A stretch of 64,000 nt of DNA from positions 184,918 through 248,917 of the forward strand of contig NZ_JAHXNL010000005.1 of NCBI RefSeq assembly GCF_023148685.1. The letters are read 5' to 3'. Made by a program: the position numbers and the translations under genes. The notes under the pieces were generated by a model, which saw only the letters and a program-made list of their open reading frames with translations, had not been told where the DNA came from and did no database searches. This document shows, piece by piece, positions 26,951-33,885 of the stretch (position 1 is its first letter; each line of letters opens with the position of its first letter). The stretch is from Georgenia sp. EYE_87 (lineage in GTDB: Bacteria > Actinomycetota > Actinomycetes > Actinomycetales > Actinomycetaceae).

Positions 26951-28258
26951 TCAGGGCAGCAGGCCCGCCCGGCGCCGGGTCGTGCGGTTGGCGTGCACCG
27001 ACCACCGCGGTACCCACCGCGCCAGCGCCGCGGCCGCCGCCCCGCCGAGCGCCCCCGTCACCCAGATGCCCGCGGCCAGCGACCCGAGGGCCGCGCCCGC
27101 GGACGCGATGAGCGGCCCGAGCGCGCCGCCGGAGTCCTGGAGCACCCGCCACATCCCGAGGAACTGGGCGCGGCCGGACGAGGGCGCGACGTCGGAGCCG
27201 AGGGTCATGAGGATCCCCGAGCTCATCCCGTTGCCGAGCCCCATGAGGCCGGCGACGACGGACATGCTCGCCACCGAGTCCGTGAACGGCAGCGCGAGCA
27301 TGGCGGCGCCCAGGACGATCATCGAGGGCACGCCGATCCACAGCCGGCCGAGCCGGTCCATGACCTTGCCGGCGGGGTAGAAGAGCAGCATGTCGACCGC
27401 GCCGGCGAGGCCGAAGATCAGCGAGGTGGTGGCGGGGTCGAGGTCGAGGTGCTCGCCCCACAGCGGGATGACGGTCTGGCGGGCGCCGCGCACCGCGCCG
27501 ACCAGCAGCACCGCGGCGCCGAGCGTGGTGAACACCCGCCGGTGCTCGCGCAGCACCTGGCCCATCGTCGGGCCGGGGCCCGCCGCCAGTCGCGCCGCCC
27601 GCCGCGCCGCCGCCCGGGCCCGCAGCGACCCGGCCGCCGGCCGCTCCCCCCGCGCGGTCTCCGGGACGAGCACCAGGGTGAGGGTCGCGGCCGCCGCGGT
27701 CACCACGCCGAGCAGGTAGGCGTTGCGGACGTCACCGCCGTGGATGACGAGCGCACCGACGAACGGCCCGAGGAACTGCCCGATGCGGTGCACGCCGGCG
27801 AGGGTGGAGAGCACGCGTGCGCGCCGCAGCGGCGGGGTGATCTCGGTGAGGTAGGAGTGCCGCGCCAGGTTGAACACCGCCGAGGCGGCGCCGGTGGCGA
27901 GCACCGCGACGGCCAGGGTGGCCAGCCCGGGCGCGAACGCCGCCCCGGCGAAGGCCAGCGCGGCGACGGCGCCGGCCAGGATCATCGCGTACCGGTCGCC
28001 GACCCGGGCCGCGAGGGAGCCGGCCGGGAGGTCGGCGACGATCTGGCCGACCGGCAGCAGAGCGGCGAGCACGCCGGCGAGCGCGAGGTCGGCACCAAGC
28101 CCGACCGCCGTCGGGGCGATGATCGGCAGCATCGCGCCGATGCCGATCTCGAACACCAGGGAGGGCACGAAGGCGCCGAGCACCACGGTGCGCAGGGGGA
28201 ACATCGGGGCGTCGGACGGGTCCGTGGGACGCGCGCCGCGGGGGTGATGATCAGGCAT
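26951..28258 (-). CDS. MFS transporter
   Basis: This 435-residue protein has about 12 transmembrane helices with a central Arg/Ala-rich cytoplasmic loop (RARAAARRAARLAAG) between helices 6 and 7. The GDRYAM segment matches the loop between helices 2 and 3, and GKVMDRLGRLWIG is the equivalent loop in the second half. It is probably a drug or metabolite proton antiporter; substrate unknown. The ATG at 28258 begins MPDHHP, leaving a short Pro/Asp-rich cytoplasmic start; the ribosome-binding site is weak. It is divergent from the response regulator at 28431. Confidence 0.87.
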   Translation of the reverse strand: MPDHHPRGARPTDPSDAPMFPLRTVVLGAFVPSLVFEIGIGAMLPIIAPTAVGLGADLALAGVLAALLPVGQIVADLPAGSLAARVGDRYAMILAGAVAALAFAGAAFAPGLATLAVAVLATGAASAVFNLARHSYLTEITPPLRRARVLSTLAGVHRIGQFLGPFVGALVIHGGDVRNAYLLGVVTAAAATLTLVLVPETARGERPAAGSLRARAAARRAARLAAGPGPTMGQVLREHRRVFTTLGAAVLLVGAVRGARQTVIPLWGEHLDLDPATTSLIFGLAGAVDMLLFYPAGKVMDRLGRLWIGVPSMIVLGAAMLALPFTDSVASMSVVAGLMGLGNGMSSGILMTLGSDVAPSSGRAQFLGMWRVLQDSGGALGPLIASAGAALGSLAAGIWVTGALGGAAAAALARWVPRWSVHANRTTRRRAGLLP

Positions 28259-28430
28259 GGTGCCGCCATCATCCCGCGGCGGCAGACCGGTCACGGTCCC
28301 GGTTCACGCACCGGTCACCGGACGCGAGCCGGGGCGTCCGTCGACCGGGTGGCGGTGACTTTTCGACGCGCGGGCGAGATTTGTCGACGGCTCGCGCCCG
28401 AATGTCGGTGATTGTTGTTATTTTCACAGG

Positions 28431-29279
28431 GTGACCGATACCGACGTGCGGACGGCGGTCGTCATCGAGGACGACGCCGACATCCGGTTCCTGCTCGAGG
28501 CGACCCTCGGGCAGGCCGGCTTTGCCGTGCACGCCGCCGGGAACGGCACCGCGGGGGTCGAGCTGGTCCGGGCCCACCAGCCGCTGGTCACCACGCTGGA
28601 CATCTCGCTGCCGGACATCGACGGCTTCGAGGTCGCCCGCCGCATCCGCACCTTCTCGAGCACCTACCTCGTCATGCTCACCGGCCGGGCCGAGGAGATC
28701 GACACCCTGCTCGGCCTGGACGCCGGGGCCGACGACTACGTCACCAAGCCCTTCCGCCCCCGCGAGCTGCGGGCGCGGATCGAGGCGATGTTGCGGCGCC
28801 CGCGCACCCTCGCCGCGCCGTCCACGACGTCGCCCGCCGTGGCCGCGTCCCCCGACGCGGCGGGACCGCAGGCAGGGACGACGGCGGGATCGCCGTCCTC
28901 CGCCGGGCGGGAGGCGAAGAGGGACGGCACGTCGCCCGTCCGGACGCCGAACCGCGTGCTCGAGCACGGCGGCCTGCGCCTGGACGTCGACGCCCGGATC
29001 GTCGAGCTCGACGGCGCCCCGGTCCACCTCACGCGCAGCGAGTTCGACCTGCTGGCGGCGCTGCTCGCGGCCCCCAACCGCGTGGTGTCGAAGAACGAGC
29101 TGGTGCGCCGGCTGTGGGGCGAGGACTACTCCACGGGGGCGGAGGTGGCGGGCGCCGACCGCCGCACCGTGGAAGTGCACGTGGCGAACCTGCGACGCAA
29201 GCTCGGCGAGGACGCGTCCTCGCCGCGGTTCATCGAGACCGTGCGCGGTGTCGGGTACCGGCTGACTCCAGCTCGCTGA
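28431..29279 (+). CDS. OmpR/PhoB-family response regulator with long linker
   Basis: The 282-residue regulator has a receiver domain (acidic pair near residues 13-14, phosphoacceptor Asp57 in TLDISLPDIDG, Thr84, Lys106 in VTKPFRP) and a C-terminal winged helix (about 180-282; RSEFDLLAALLAAPNRVVSK and VEVHVANLRRKLG). The linker between them is unusually long, about 55 residues rich in Ala, Ser, Thr and Pro. Start is GTG at 28431, with AT-rich sequence just before it and no clear ribosome-binding site, so the message may be leaderless. No kinase is adjacent; the sensor kinase at 33882 is the nearest. Its 3' end overlaps the convergent Hpt-like gene by 50 bp. Confidence 0.88.
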   Translation: MTDTDVRTAVVIEDDADIRFLLEATLGQAGFAVHAAGNGTAGVELVRAHQPLVTTLDISLPDIDGFEVARRIRTFSSTYLVMLTGRAEEIDTLLGLDAGADDYVTKPFRPRELRARIEAMLRRPRTLAAPSTTSPAVAASPDAAGPQAGTTAGSPSSAGREAKRDGTSPVRTPNRVLEHGGLRLDVDARIVELDGAPVHLTRSEFDLLAALLAAPNRVVSKNELVRRLWGEDYSTGAEVAGADRRTVEVHVANLRRKLGEDASSPRFIETVRGVGYRLTPAR

Positions 29280-29604
29280 CCGCGGCCCGGATCGCGGCCA
29301 CGGCGGGCTCGACGCGGGACTCTACGGGCGGCAGCCCGGAGCGCGCGCCCTCGAGGTCGCCGCTGCGGGCGGACTCGGCGAGGTCGTGCGCCGCGTCGGC
29401 AAGGTCCTGCGCACCGACCATCCAGCTGGCCGTGTACAGGCTCACGGCCGCGGTGTAGGCGCCGGCCGCGTCGTCGGAGAGGAGTGCGTCGCGCAGCCGG
29501 ACGATCCGGCCGTCGAGCGCGGCGAGGTAGAGGTCCGCGAAGTCCCTGGCGACATCCGCGCCGAGGTCGGCGGCCATGTCGTGGAGCGTGTGCAGCGGCG
29601 TCAT
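29230..29604 (-). CDS. Hpt-like domain protein lacking the phosphorylatable His (1)
   Basis: This 124-residue helical protein aligns by pattern with histidine-phosphotransfer domains: DFADLYLAALDGRIVRLRDAL, then the AAVSLYTASWMVGA segment and ADAAHDLAESAR. In true Hpt proteins this segment reads AHxLKGxxxxxGA; here the His position is Val54 and the Lys position is Tyr57, while the closing GA is kept at identical spacing. It therefore cannot be phosphorylated there and may bind a receiver domain passively. It has GAGGAGG four bases before the ATG. Its 3' end runs 50 bp into the response regulator gene on the other strand. Assignment rests on pattern, not on a search. Confidence 0.6.
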   Translation of the reverse strand: MTPLHTLHDMAADLGADVARDFADLYLAALDGRIVRLRDALLSDDAAGAYTAAVSLYTASWMVGAQDLADAAHDLAESARSGDLEGARSGLPPVESRVEPAVAAIRAAVSELESAGTRHRARSR

Positions 29605-29693
29605 GACGCCTCCTCTCCCGTAACAGGAAGCACACACCTTCGCGTGGCCCCAGGGCAGTACGCCACCGGTTGATCCTTGGGTGACCGGCTGCC

Positions 29694-30077
29694 TCACCCC
29701 GGGAGGCGGTAGACCGCCCGGGAGGGTGGGCCGGGGACGTCGAGTGTGGCCGTGAGCTCGGTGCGGGTCACCCTCGCGGCGGCGGAGAGGTCGCCCAGCG
29801 TGCGGACGGCCGGCCAGCCCAGACCGTGCCGCGCCGCGGCGGCGAACCGGCGCGCCAGCCGGGCGACGACGACGGCCCCGACCATCCCGGACGTGGAGCT
29901 CAGGCTCAGCGCGGCCGCGTACCCGTCCTCGATGTCGCCGTCGCGCACGGCGCGGTGCAGGCGGGCGACGCGGGCCGGGAGCTCCGCGAGGTACCGGCCG
30001 GCGAAGTCCCGGGCGGCGTCGGGCCCGAGGTCGGACTCGAGCGCGCGGAGCGCCACGGGATCGAGGATGGCACTCAC
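29694..30077 (-). CDS. Hpt-like domain protein lacking the phosphorylatable His (2)
   Basis: The 127-residue protein is a paralogue of the gene at 29230: DFAGRYLAELPARVARLHRAV is followed by AALSLSSTSGMVGA and ARLARRFAAAAR. The Hpt His position is Leu57 and the Lys position Ser60, with the GA end preserved. Both copies share the substitution, so it predates their divergence or is functional. Start is GTG at 30077 with AGGAGG seven bases upstream, overlapping the signal peptidase stop (GTGA), hence translational coupling to the export system. Confidence 0.6.
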   Translation of the reverse strand: MSAILDPVALRALESDLGPDAARDFAGRYLAELPARVARLHRAVRDGDIEDGYAAALSLSSTSGMVGAVVVARLARRFAAAARHGLGWPAVRTLGDLSAAARVTRTELTATLDVPGPPSRAVYRLPG

Positions 30078-30736
30078 GGGCGAACCTCCTCCTCGGCCCG
30101 GTCGGTGACCGGGTGCTCGTCGTTCTCGGCCCGGTGCGTGACCGGGCGCTCGTCGTTCTCGGCCTTGTCCGTCGTCGGAGCATCGTCCAGCGTCGAGTGC
30201 TCTTTCGACCGGCGCGCGTCCTTTATCGCCGTCACCAACTGTAGGGCGGCGTAGCCGAAGAGGATGGCGGCGACCGCGACGATGCCCGTGCTCTTCTGAT
30301 TCCCGTCCAGCAGGGTCGCCACGTGGCCGGCGTACGGGACGTGGTACCTGACCTCGCCGCGCAGCTGGGTGGCGGTGAGCTCCCAGGGGTCGGCCGCGCC
30401 GTTGGCGTCGCCCTGGGTGGTGAACGAGACCGAGCCGTCCGTGCCGACGGAGCGGCTGACGATGCGGTGGGTGACCAGCGTCTGGTCGTCCGGGTAGGGC
30501 ATGAACGTCACGACGTCGCCGATCTGGAGCGTCTGCGCGTCCTCGTCGCCCTCGACCGGCGCGACGACCACCTGGCTCCCGGTGGGGATGGTTGGCTCCA
30601 TCGAGCCGCTGAGGATGGTCAGCGGGACCCAGCCCATGACGCGCGGCACGACGACGATCGCGAGGGCGAGCGTTGCGAGGAGGCCGAGGACCAGCCAGAG
30701 CAGCGCACTGCGGGCACGGCGCAGCGTGGTTGTCAT
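30074..30736 (-). CDS. Signal peptidase I, ER/SipW type
   Basis: This 220-residue membrane protease has an N-terminal helix (11-30), the catalytic Ser45 in LSGSMEPTIPTGS, and His90 in LVTHRIV in place of the bacterial Lys general base, plus a TQGDANGAADPW segment and a second helix near residue 165. The Ser/His arrangement defines the SipW/archaeal/eukaryotic class. In Bacillus, SipW processes TasA-type matrix proteins. Here it is directly downstream (1 bp gap) of an alternate-signal protein gene. The C-terminal tail has repeated charged units (T.RAENDE.PVT). It likely processes the two exported proteins upstream. Confidence 0.9.
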   Translation of the reverse strand: MTTTLRRARSALLWLVLGLLATLALAIVVVPRVMGWVPLTILSGSMEPTIPTGSQVVVAPVEGDEDAQTLQIGDVVTFMPYPDDQTLVTHRIVSRSVGTDGSVSFTTQGDANGAADPWELTATQLRGEVRYHVPYAGHVATLLDGNQKSTGIVAVAAILFGYAALQLVTAIKDARRSKEHSTLDDAPTTDKAENDERPVTHRAENDEHPVTDRAEEEVRP

Positions 30737-30737
30737 C

Positions 30738-31565
30738 TCAGCCTCCGTTCTGGTTCGCGACGGCGCAGGTGCGGACCACAGGTCTGGTCTCCTCCGTGGT
30801 GCCGTCCTGGTACGTCGCACGGACGGAGTAGACCCAGTTCTCGTTCTGCGTCGGCACGGTCACGGTGTAGGTGACTCGGCCGTCGGCGTCGATGGTCCGG
30901 ACGACGTCCGGGTTGTTGCCCGGGCTGTTGCGGCTGACGACCTCCCAGTAGTCCGGCTCGGCACCTGCCCACGTCCAGGTGAGAGTGATGTAGCCGTTGG
31001 CGCCGGGCGTGCACCCCAGTTCGGGGAAGACGGGCGCCGACGGCCACAGCCCGGCAAGAGAAACGTCGTGCACCGCCTCGGAGTACCACCCCTCGCCGGG
31101 CGCCGTCTGCTCCAGGGTCCAGATCACCCGTGGCTGGCCGGTGAGGGCCTTCGCGTCGGCGACCGGCAGTGTCATCCGGGCCGTGATCGTCAGCTCGTCG
31201 GAACTCTCGTCGACCCGCCACGGGCCGGCAGCCGAGGCGCTGAGCCGGCCGGCCGGGTCCGTGACCACGGTGAGGTCTGCGGAAGTGCCGTCGAGCTTGG
31301 TGAGGCCGACGACGTCCAGCGCAAGGTCCGCTGCCAGCGCGTCACCGCCCACGTGAAGCTTCGAGGTGGCCTCGACGACGACCGTGGTGCCGACCATGGT
31401 CGCGGAGGTGCTGACCTCCTCGACCCAGAGCTCGCCGCTGCTGACCGCAACGCCGGGGATCTCCAGCTCGTCGTACCAGCCCGCGACGCTGCCGCCGCCC
31501 GAGCTGAGCAGCGCCAGACCGGCCGCGACGGCGGCGGTTGCGCTGAAGAGCCGGGCGGTCGTCAT
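30738..31565 (-). CDS. Alternate-type signal peptide exported protein (2)
   Basis: The product (275 residues from the ATG at 31565) begins MTTARLFSATAAVAAGLALL and continues SSGGGSVAGWYDE, the alternate-type signal processed by SipW-class peptidases. The mature part has beta-rich segments and a C-terminal fibronectin-III-like stretch (YITLTWTWAGAEPDYWEVV, later YSVRATYQDGT) with two Cys. It may be an anchor or minor subunit of a surface fibre. ATG 31565 has GAAGG eight bases upstream; a further ATG at 31580 lacks a site. The signal peptidase follows after 1 bp. Confidence 0.78.
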   Translation of the reverse strand: MTTARLFSATAAVAAGLALLSSGGGSVAGWYDELEIPGVAVSSGELWVEEVSTSATMVGTTVVVEATSKLHVGGDALAADLALDVVGLTKLDGTSADLTVVTDPAGRLSASAAGPWRVDESSDELTITARMTLPVADAKALTGQPRVIWTLEQTAPGEGWYSEAVHDVSLAGLWPSAPVFPELGCTPGANGYITLTWTWAGAEPDYWEVVSRNSPGNNPDVVRTIDADGRVTYTVTVPTQNENWVYSVRATYQDGTTEETRPVVRTCAVANQNGG

Positions 31566-31657
31566 CTGTTGGGCCTTCATCACTGGAGGAAGAGATCGCT
31601 CTCTCGGAATCGCAGGGGGTCGCTCCGAGGAGAGCGCTCGGTGGACCGAGAAGGGGG

Positions 31658-31691
31658 GCCTCCTCGGGGCTGGGGGGAGCCCCGAGGAGGC
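31658..31691 (-). terminator. Strong intra-operon hairpin (14-bp stem)
   Basis: Perfect 14-bp arms (31658-31671 and 31678-31691) with a six-base homopolymer loop lie between the two alternate-signal protein genes. There is no U tail, so partial termination or 3' end protection is likelier than complete termination. Confidence 0.7.
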
Positions 31692-31694
31692 ATG

Positions 31695-31725
31695 CTCCGC
31701 GGAGTCGGGGGACGGCCCCGCGGAG
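31695..31725 (-). terminator. Second intra-operon hairpin
   Basis: Arms 31695-31702 and 31718-31725 (CTCCGCGG with CCGCGGAG) form an 8-bp stem directly after the upstream gene's stop and directly before the 14-bp hairpin in the minus-strand transcript. Confidence 0.55.
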
Positions 31726-31737
31726 GGCTTATGGGCG

Positions 31738-32343
31738 TCAGACGCCAGGCGCCGCAGTCGCCGCGGGGTCGGCGGTCAGTGCGGTCTGCTCAAGCTCGAT
31801 CGTGATGTTCTGAAGCGCGGCCGACTGCTCCTGAGCCGTGGTGCCGTTGGCTCGCGGACCGAGGTCCAGGAAGGTGACCTCCAACGTGACCGCTAGGGTC
31901 GCACCGTCGTCCGCAGCCGTGATGATTCGCCCCGTTGTCGGCGCGATATCAGTGCCCACAGCGAACTTCGCGGTCGCCTCGAGCTGCTTCGAGAGTTCGT
32001 TGCCTCCGTCAATTCGGTTGGAGAAGCTGGGCTTGAGCACGGCCGTCAGCTGGTCACCCGTAGCGTGGATGGTCACGATCTGCCTGAAGACGAGCTTCTC
32101 GCCGGGAACCACGCGGTACTGGTCGATGTCGATGGCCTCGTTGCTCGAGTTGAACCAGTCGCCTTCACCGGCTCCAAGGCCGAGGTCACCCGACGTGATC
32201 GTCGTGCCCTGGGTCGTGGTCGAGTCGTACCAAGTGGCGAAGGTGCCACCCCCGCCGGCCAGGAGGGCGACGCCCACGCCGGTGGCGACGAGCGCCTTGG
32301 TGAGCTTGGAGCGGGAGCGTGGGGCCTCGGCGTTGCTACTCAT
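31738..32343 (-). CDS. Alternate-type signal peptide exported protein (1), TasA-like candidate
   Basis: This 201-residue protein starts with a charged n-region, then ALVATGVGVALLAGGGGTFA and TWYDS, the signature of alternate signal-mediated export. The mature region is beta-rich with a long VPGEKLVFRQIVTIHATGDQ segment, typical of TasA/CalY-type secreted fibre subunits. The ATG at 32343 has AAGGA upstream. It is the first gene of the set with the second exported protein, SipW-type peptidase and Hpt-like proteins; two hairpins follow its stop, which would make it the most abundant product. Assignment to TasA is by context and signal type. Confidence 0.8.
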   Translation of the reverse strand: MSSNAEAPRSRSKLTKALVATGVGVALLAGGGGTFATWYDSTTTQGTTITSGDLGLGAGEGDWFNSSNEAIDIDQYRVVPGEKLVFRQIVTIHATGDQLTAVLKPSFSNRIDGGNELSKQLEATAKFAVGTDIAPTTGRIITAADDGATLAVTLEVTFLDLGPRANGTTAQEQSAALQNITIELEQTALTADPAATAAPGV

Positions 32344-32706
32344 GAAATGGAAAGTCCTTGTCGACGTCGATCCGGAATCTCGGCACAGGGTCTGCCGTAC
32401 CTGCCGAAGAGGAGATTCCTCCGTCAACCTCAACCGACCGTTCAGTGCACCTTCATGTCACCTCAAGAAAGCCTCAAGATCCCGATCCACGTCGGCCCCA
32501 TGGCCGCATCACCGCATCACCGCATAGCCGCATTGCCCGCATCGCCGCATGTCCGCTTGTGCACCTGGGCACTTGGTAGCCCGTCGGCAGGTCCCCGCCT
32601 GGCAGGCGTTGCCACCCGAGGACCACCATCGGAGGTGAGGACCCCGTTCCGTGCAGCGGTTCTCAGCACAGATGGCGGTCCTCACGGCCGAGCCCGGCCG
32701 GGCGAG
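32344..32706. other. Intergenic region upstream of the exported-protein genes
   Basis: No gene is supported. It must contain the promoter of the minus-strand set starting at 32343 and the 3' end of the GGDEF-like transcript. Its one clear structure is the CCGCATnn octamer array at 32504-32556; composition is less GC-rich at 32380-32480. Confidence 0.6.
32504..32556. repeat. Octamer tandem array (CCGCATnn)
   Basis: Six CCGCAT units begin at 32504, 32512, 32520, 32528, 32537 and 32545, with a seventh partial at 32553. Period is 8 bp with one extra base. The array is 161 bp upstream of the exported-protein start. Confidence 0.85.
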
Positions 32707-33885
32707 CTAGCGGACCTCGCTCCTCGCGCCCTCGGCCACCACCCGGTTCCCGCCCCCGTCGACCGCGCCGCGCGAGAGCTTCCGCGAGACGTCACAGAGC
32801 CCGTCGAGGTCGTAGCCGTTCGTGCGGGCGGTGGTGATGCCGATGCTCACGGCCAGCCGCAGCCGGCTGCCCGGCACTTCCAGCGGGGACTCGAGGATCT
32901 CCTTGCGCACCTCGGTGGCCCACGCCGTGGCCTCCTCCGCCGTCCAGCCGGGCAGCAGCACCTGGAACGCTCGGCCGTCCATCGCGTCGCGGCCCATGAG
33001 CGCCCGCTTCGGCAGGAGCACCTGCACGGCCTCGCCGCAGACCACGAGCGCCCGGTCGGCGTGCTCGCGGCCGAACGCGACGGCGATCTCGTCGATCCCC
33101 TCAGGCGTCACTGCCGCGAGCGCCACCGGTGCGCTCCCCACCTCGTGCGCCCGGAGCAGGGCCGTGGCCCGCGGGATGAAGGAGACACCGGTTCGCGCCC
33201 CAGTCATGGGGTCAAAGTTGTGGGCCTCGTCCTGCCGGGCGCGGGCCTGGGTCCCGCGCACCACCACCATGGAGAACGCGGCCCCGGTGATCAGCAGCAC
33301 CACCACGAGGGTGCTCACCTCGGTGCCCGCGTAGGTGCGGAAGAGGGGCGACTCCGGACCGGCAGCCACGAAAACCACGAACCGGAAGGCGTAGAACACC
33401 CCGGCCACGACCAGCACCGTCCCGAGCAGCACGGCCGCCCGGATGCGCCGTTCCGGGCCGCTGCTCAGGATGGTCGCGCCGCCCGCCAGCGCCCCGAGCG
33501 CGGTGCCTGCCAGCATGACGGCCCCGCCGGCCCAGGCCCCGCCGTCGGGCCCCGCGACGACGACGACGAGCCCGGCGAGCCCGGCCGCCCCGGCCGAGAC
33601 CTGGACGAGCGACCGGCGCCCCTGCAGGGCACGGATGCCGTTCCACATGGCACCGGTGGTCAGGACGCTGCCGACGTTGCCGACCGCGTTCGCCCACCAC
33701 AGCTCCGGGACGACGGCGGAGGCCAGGTAGGACAGGCCGGTCGTCAGGGCGGCGGCGAAGGCGAGGGACCAGAGCCGGTCCACCTCGTCGCCGTCGCGGG
33801 ACCTCGCCTCGACGATGAACAGCACCGAGGTGACGGTGATGACGAGGGAGGAGACGACGAGCAGGGTTGTCATGTCCAGGTTCAT
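32707..33885 (-). CDS. Membrane protein with degenerate GGDEF domain
   Basis: The 392-residue protein has six to seven transmembrane helices (about 1-210) and a cytosolic GGDEF-like domain (about 220-385). The FDPMTGARTGVSFIPRA opening and VSIGITTA end of the diguanylate cyclase fold are present, but the active-site GGDEF is MDGRAF (302-307), so it should be unable to make c-di-GMP. It may act as a receptor or allosteric partner. Its ATG overlaps the sensor kinase stop (ATGA), so the two are made together. Confidence 0.83.
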   Translation of the reverse strand: MNLDMTTLLVVSSLVITVTSVLFIVEARSRDGDEVDRLWSLAFAAALTTGLSYLASAVVPELWWANAVGNVGSVLTTGAMWNGIRALQGRRSLVQVSAGAAGLAGLVVVVAGPDGGAWAGGAVMLAGTALGALAGGATILSSGPERRIRAAVLLGTVLVVAGVFYAFRFVVFVAAGPESPLFRTYAGTEVSTLVVVLLITGAAFSMVVVRGTQARARQDEAHNFDPMTGARTGVSFIPRATALLRAHEVGSAPVALAAVTPEGIDEIAVAFGREHADRALVVCGEAVQVLLPKRALMGRDAMDGRAFQVLLPGWTAEEATAWATEVRKEILESPLEVPGSRLRLAVSIGITTARTNGYDLDGLCDVSRKLSRGAVDGGGNRVVAEGARSEVR

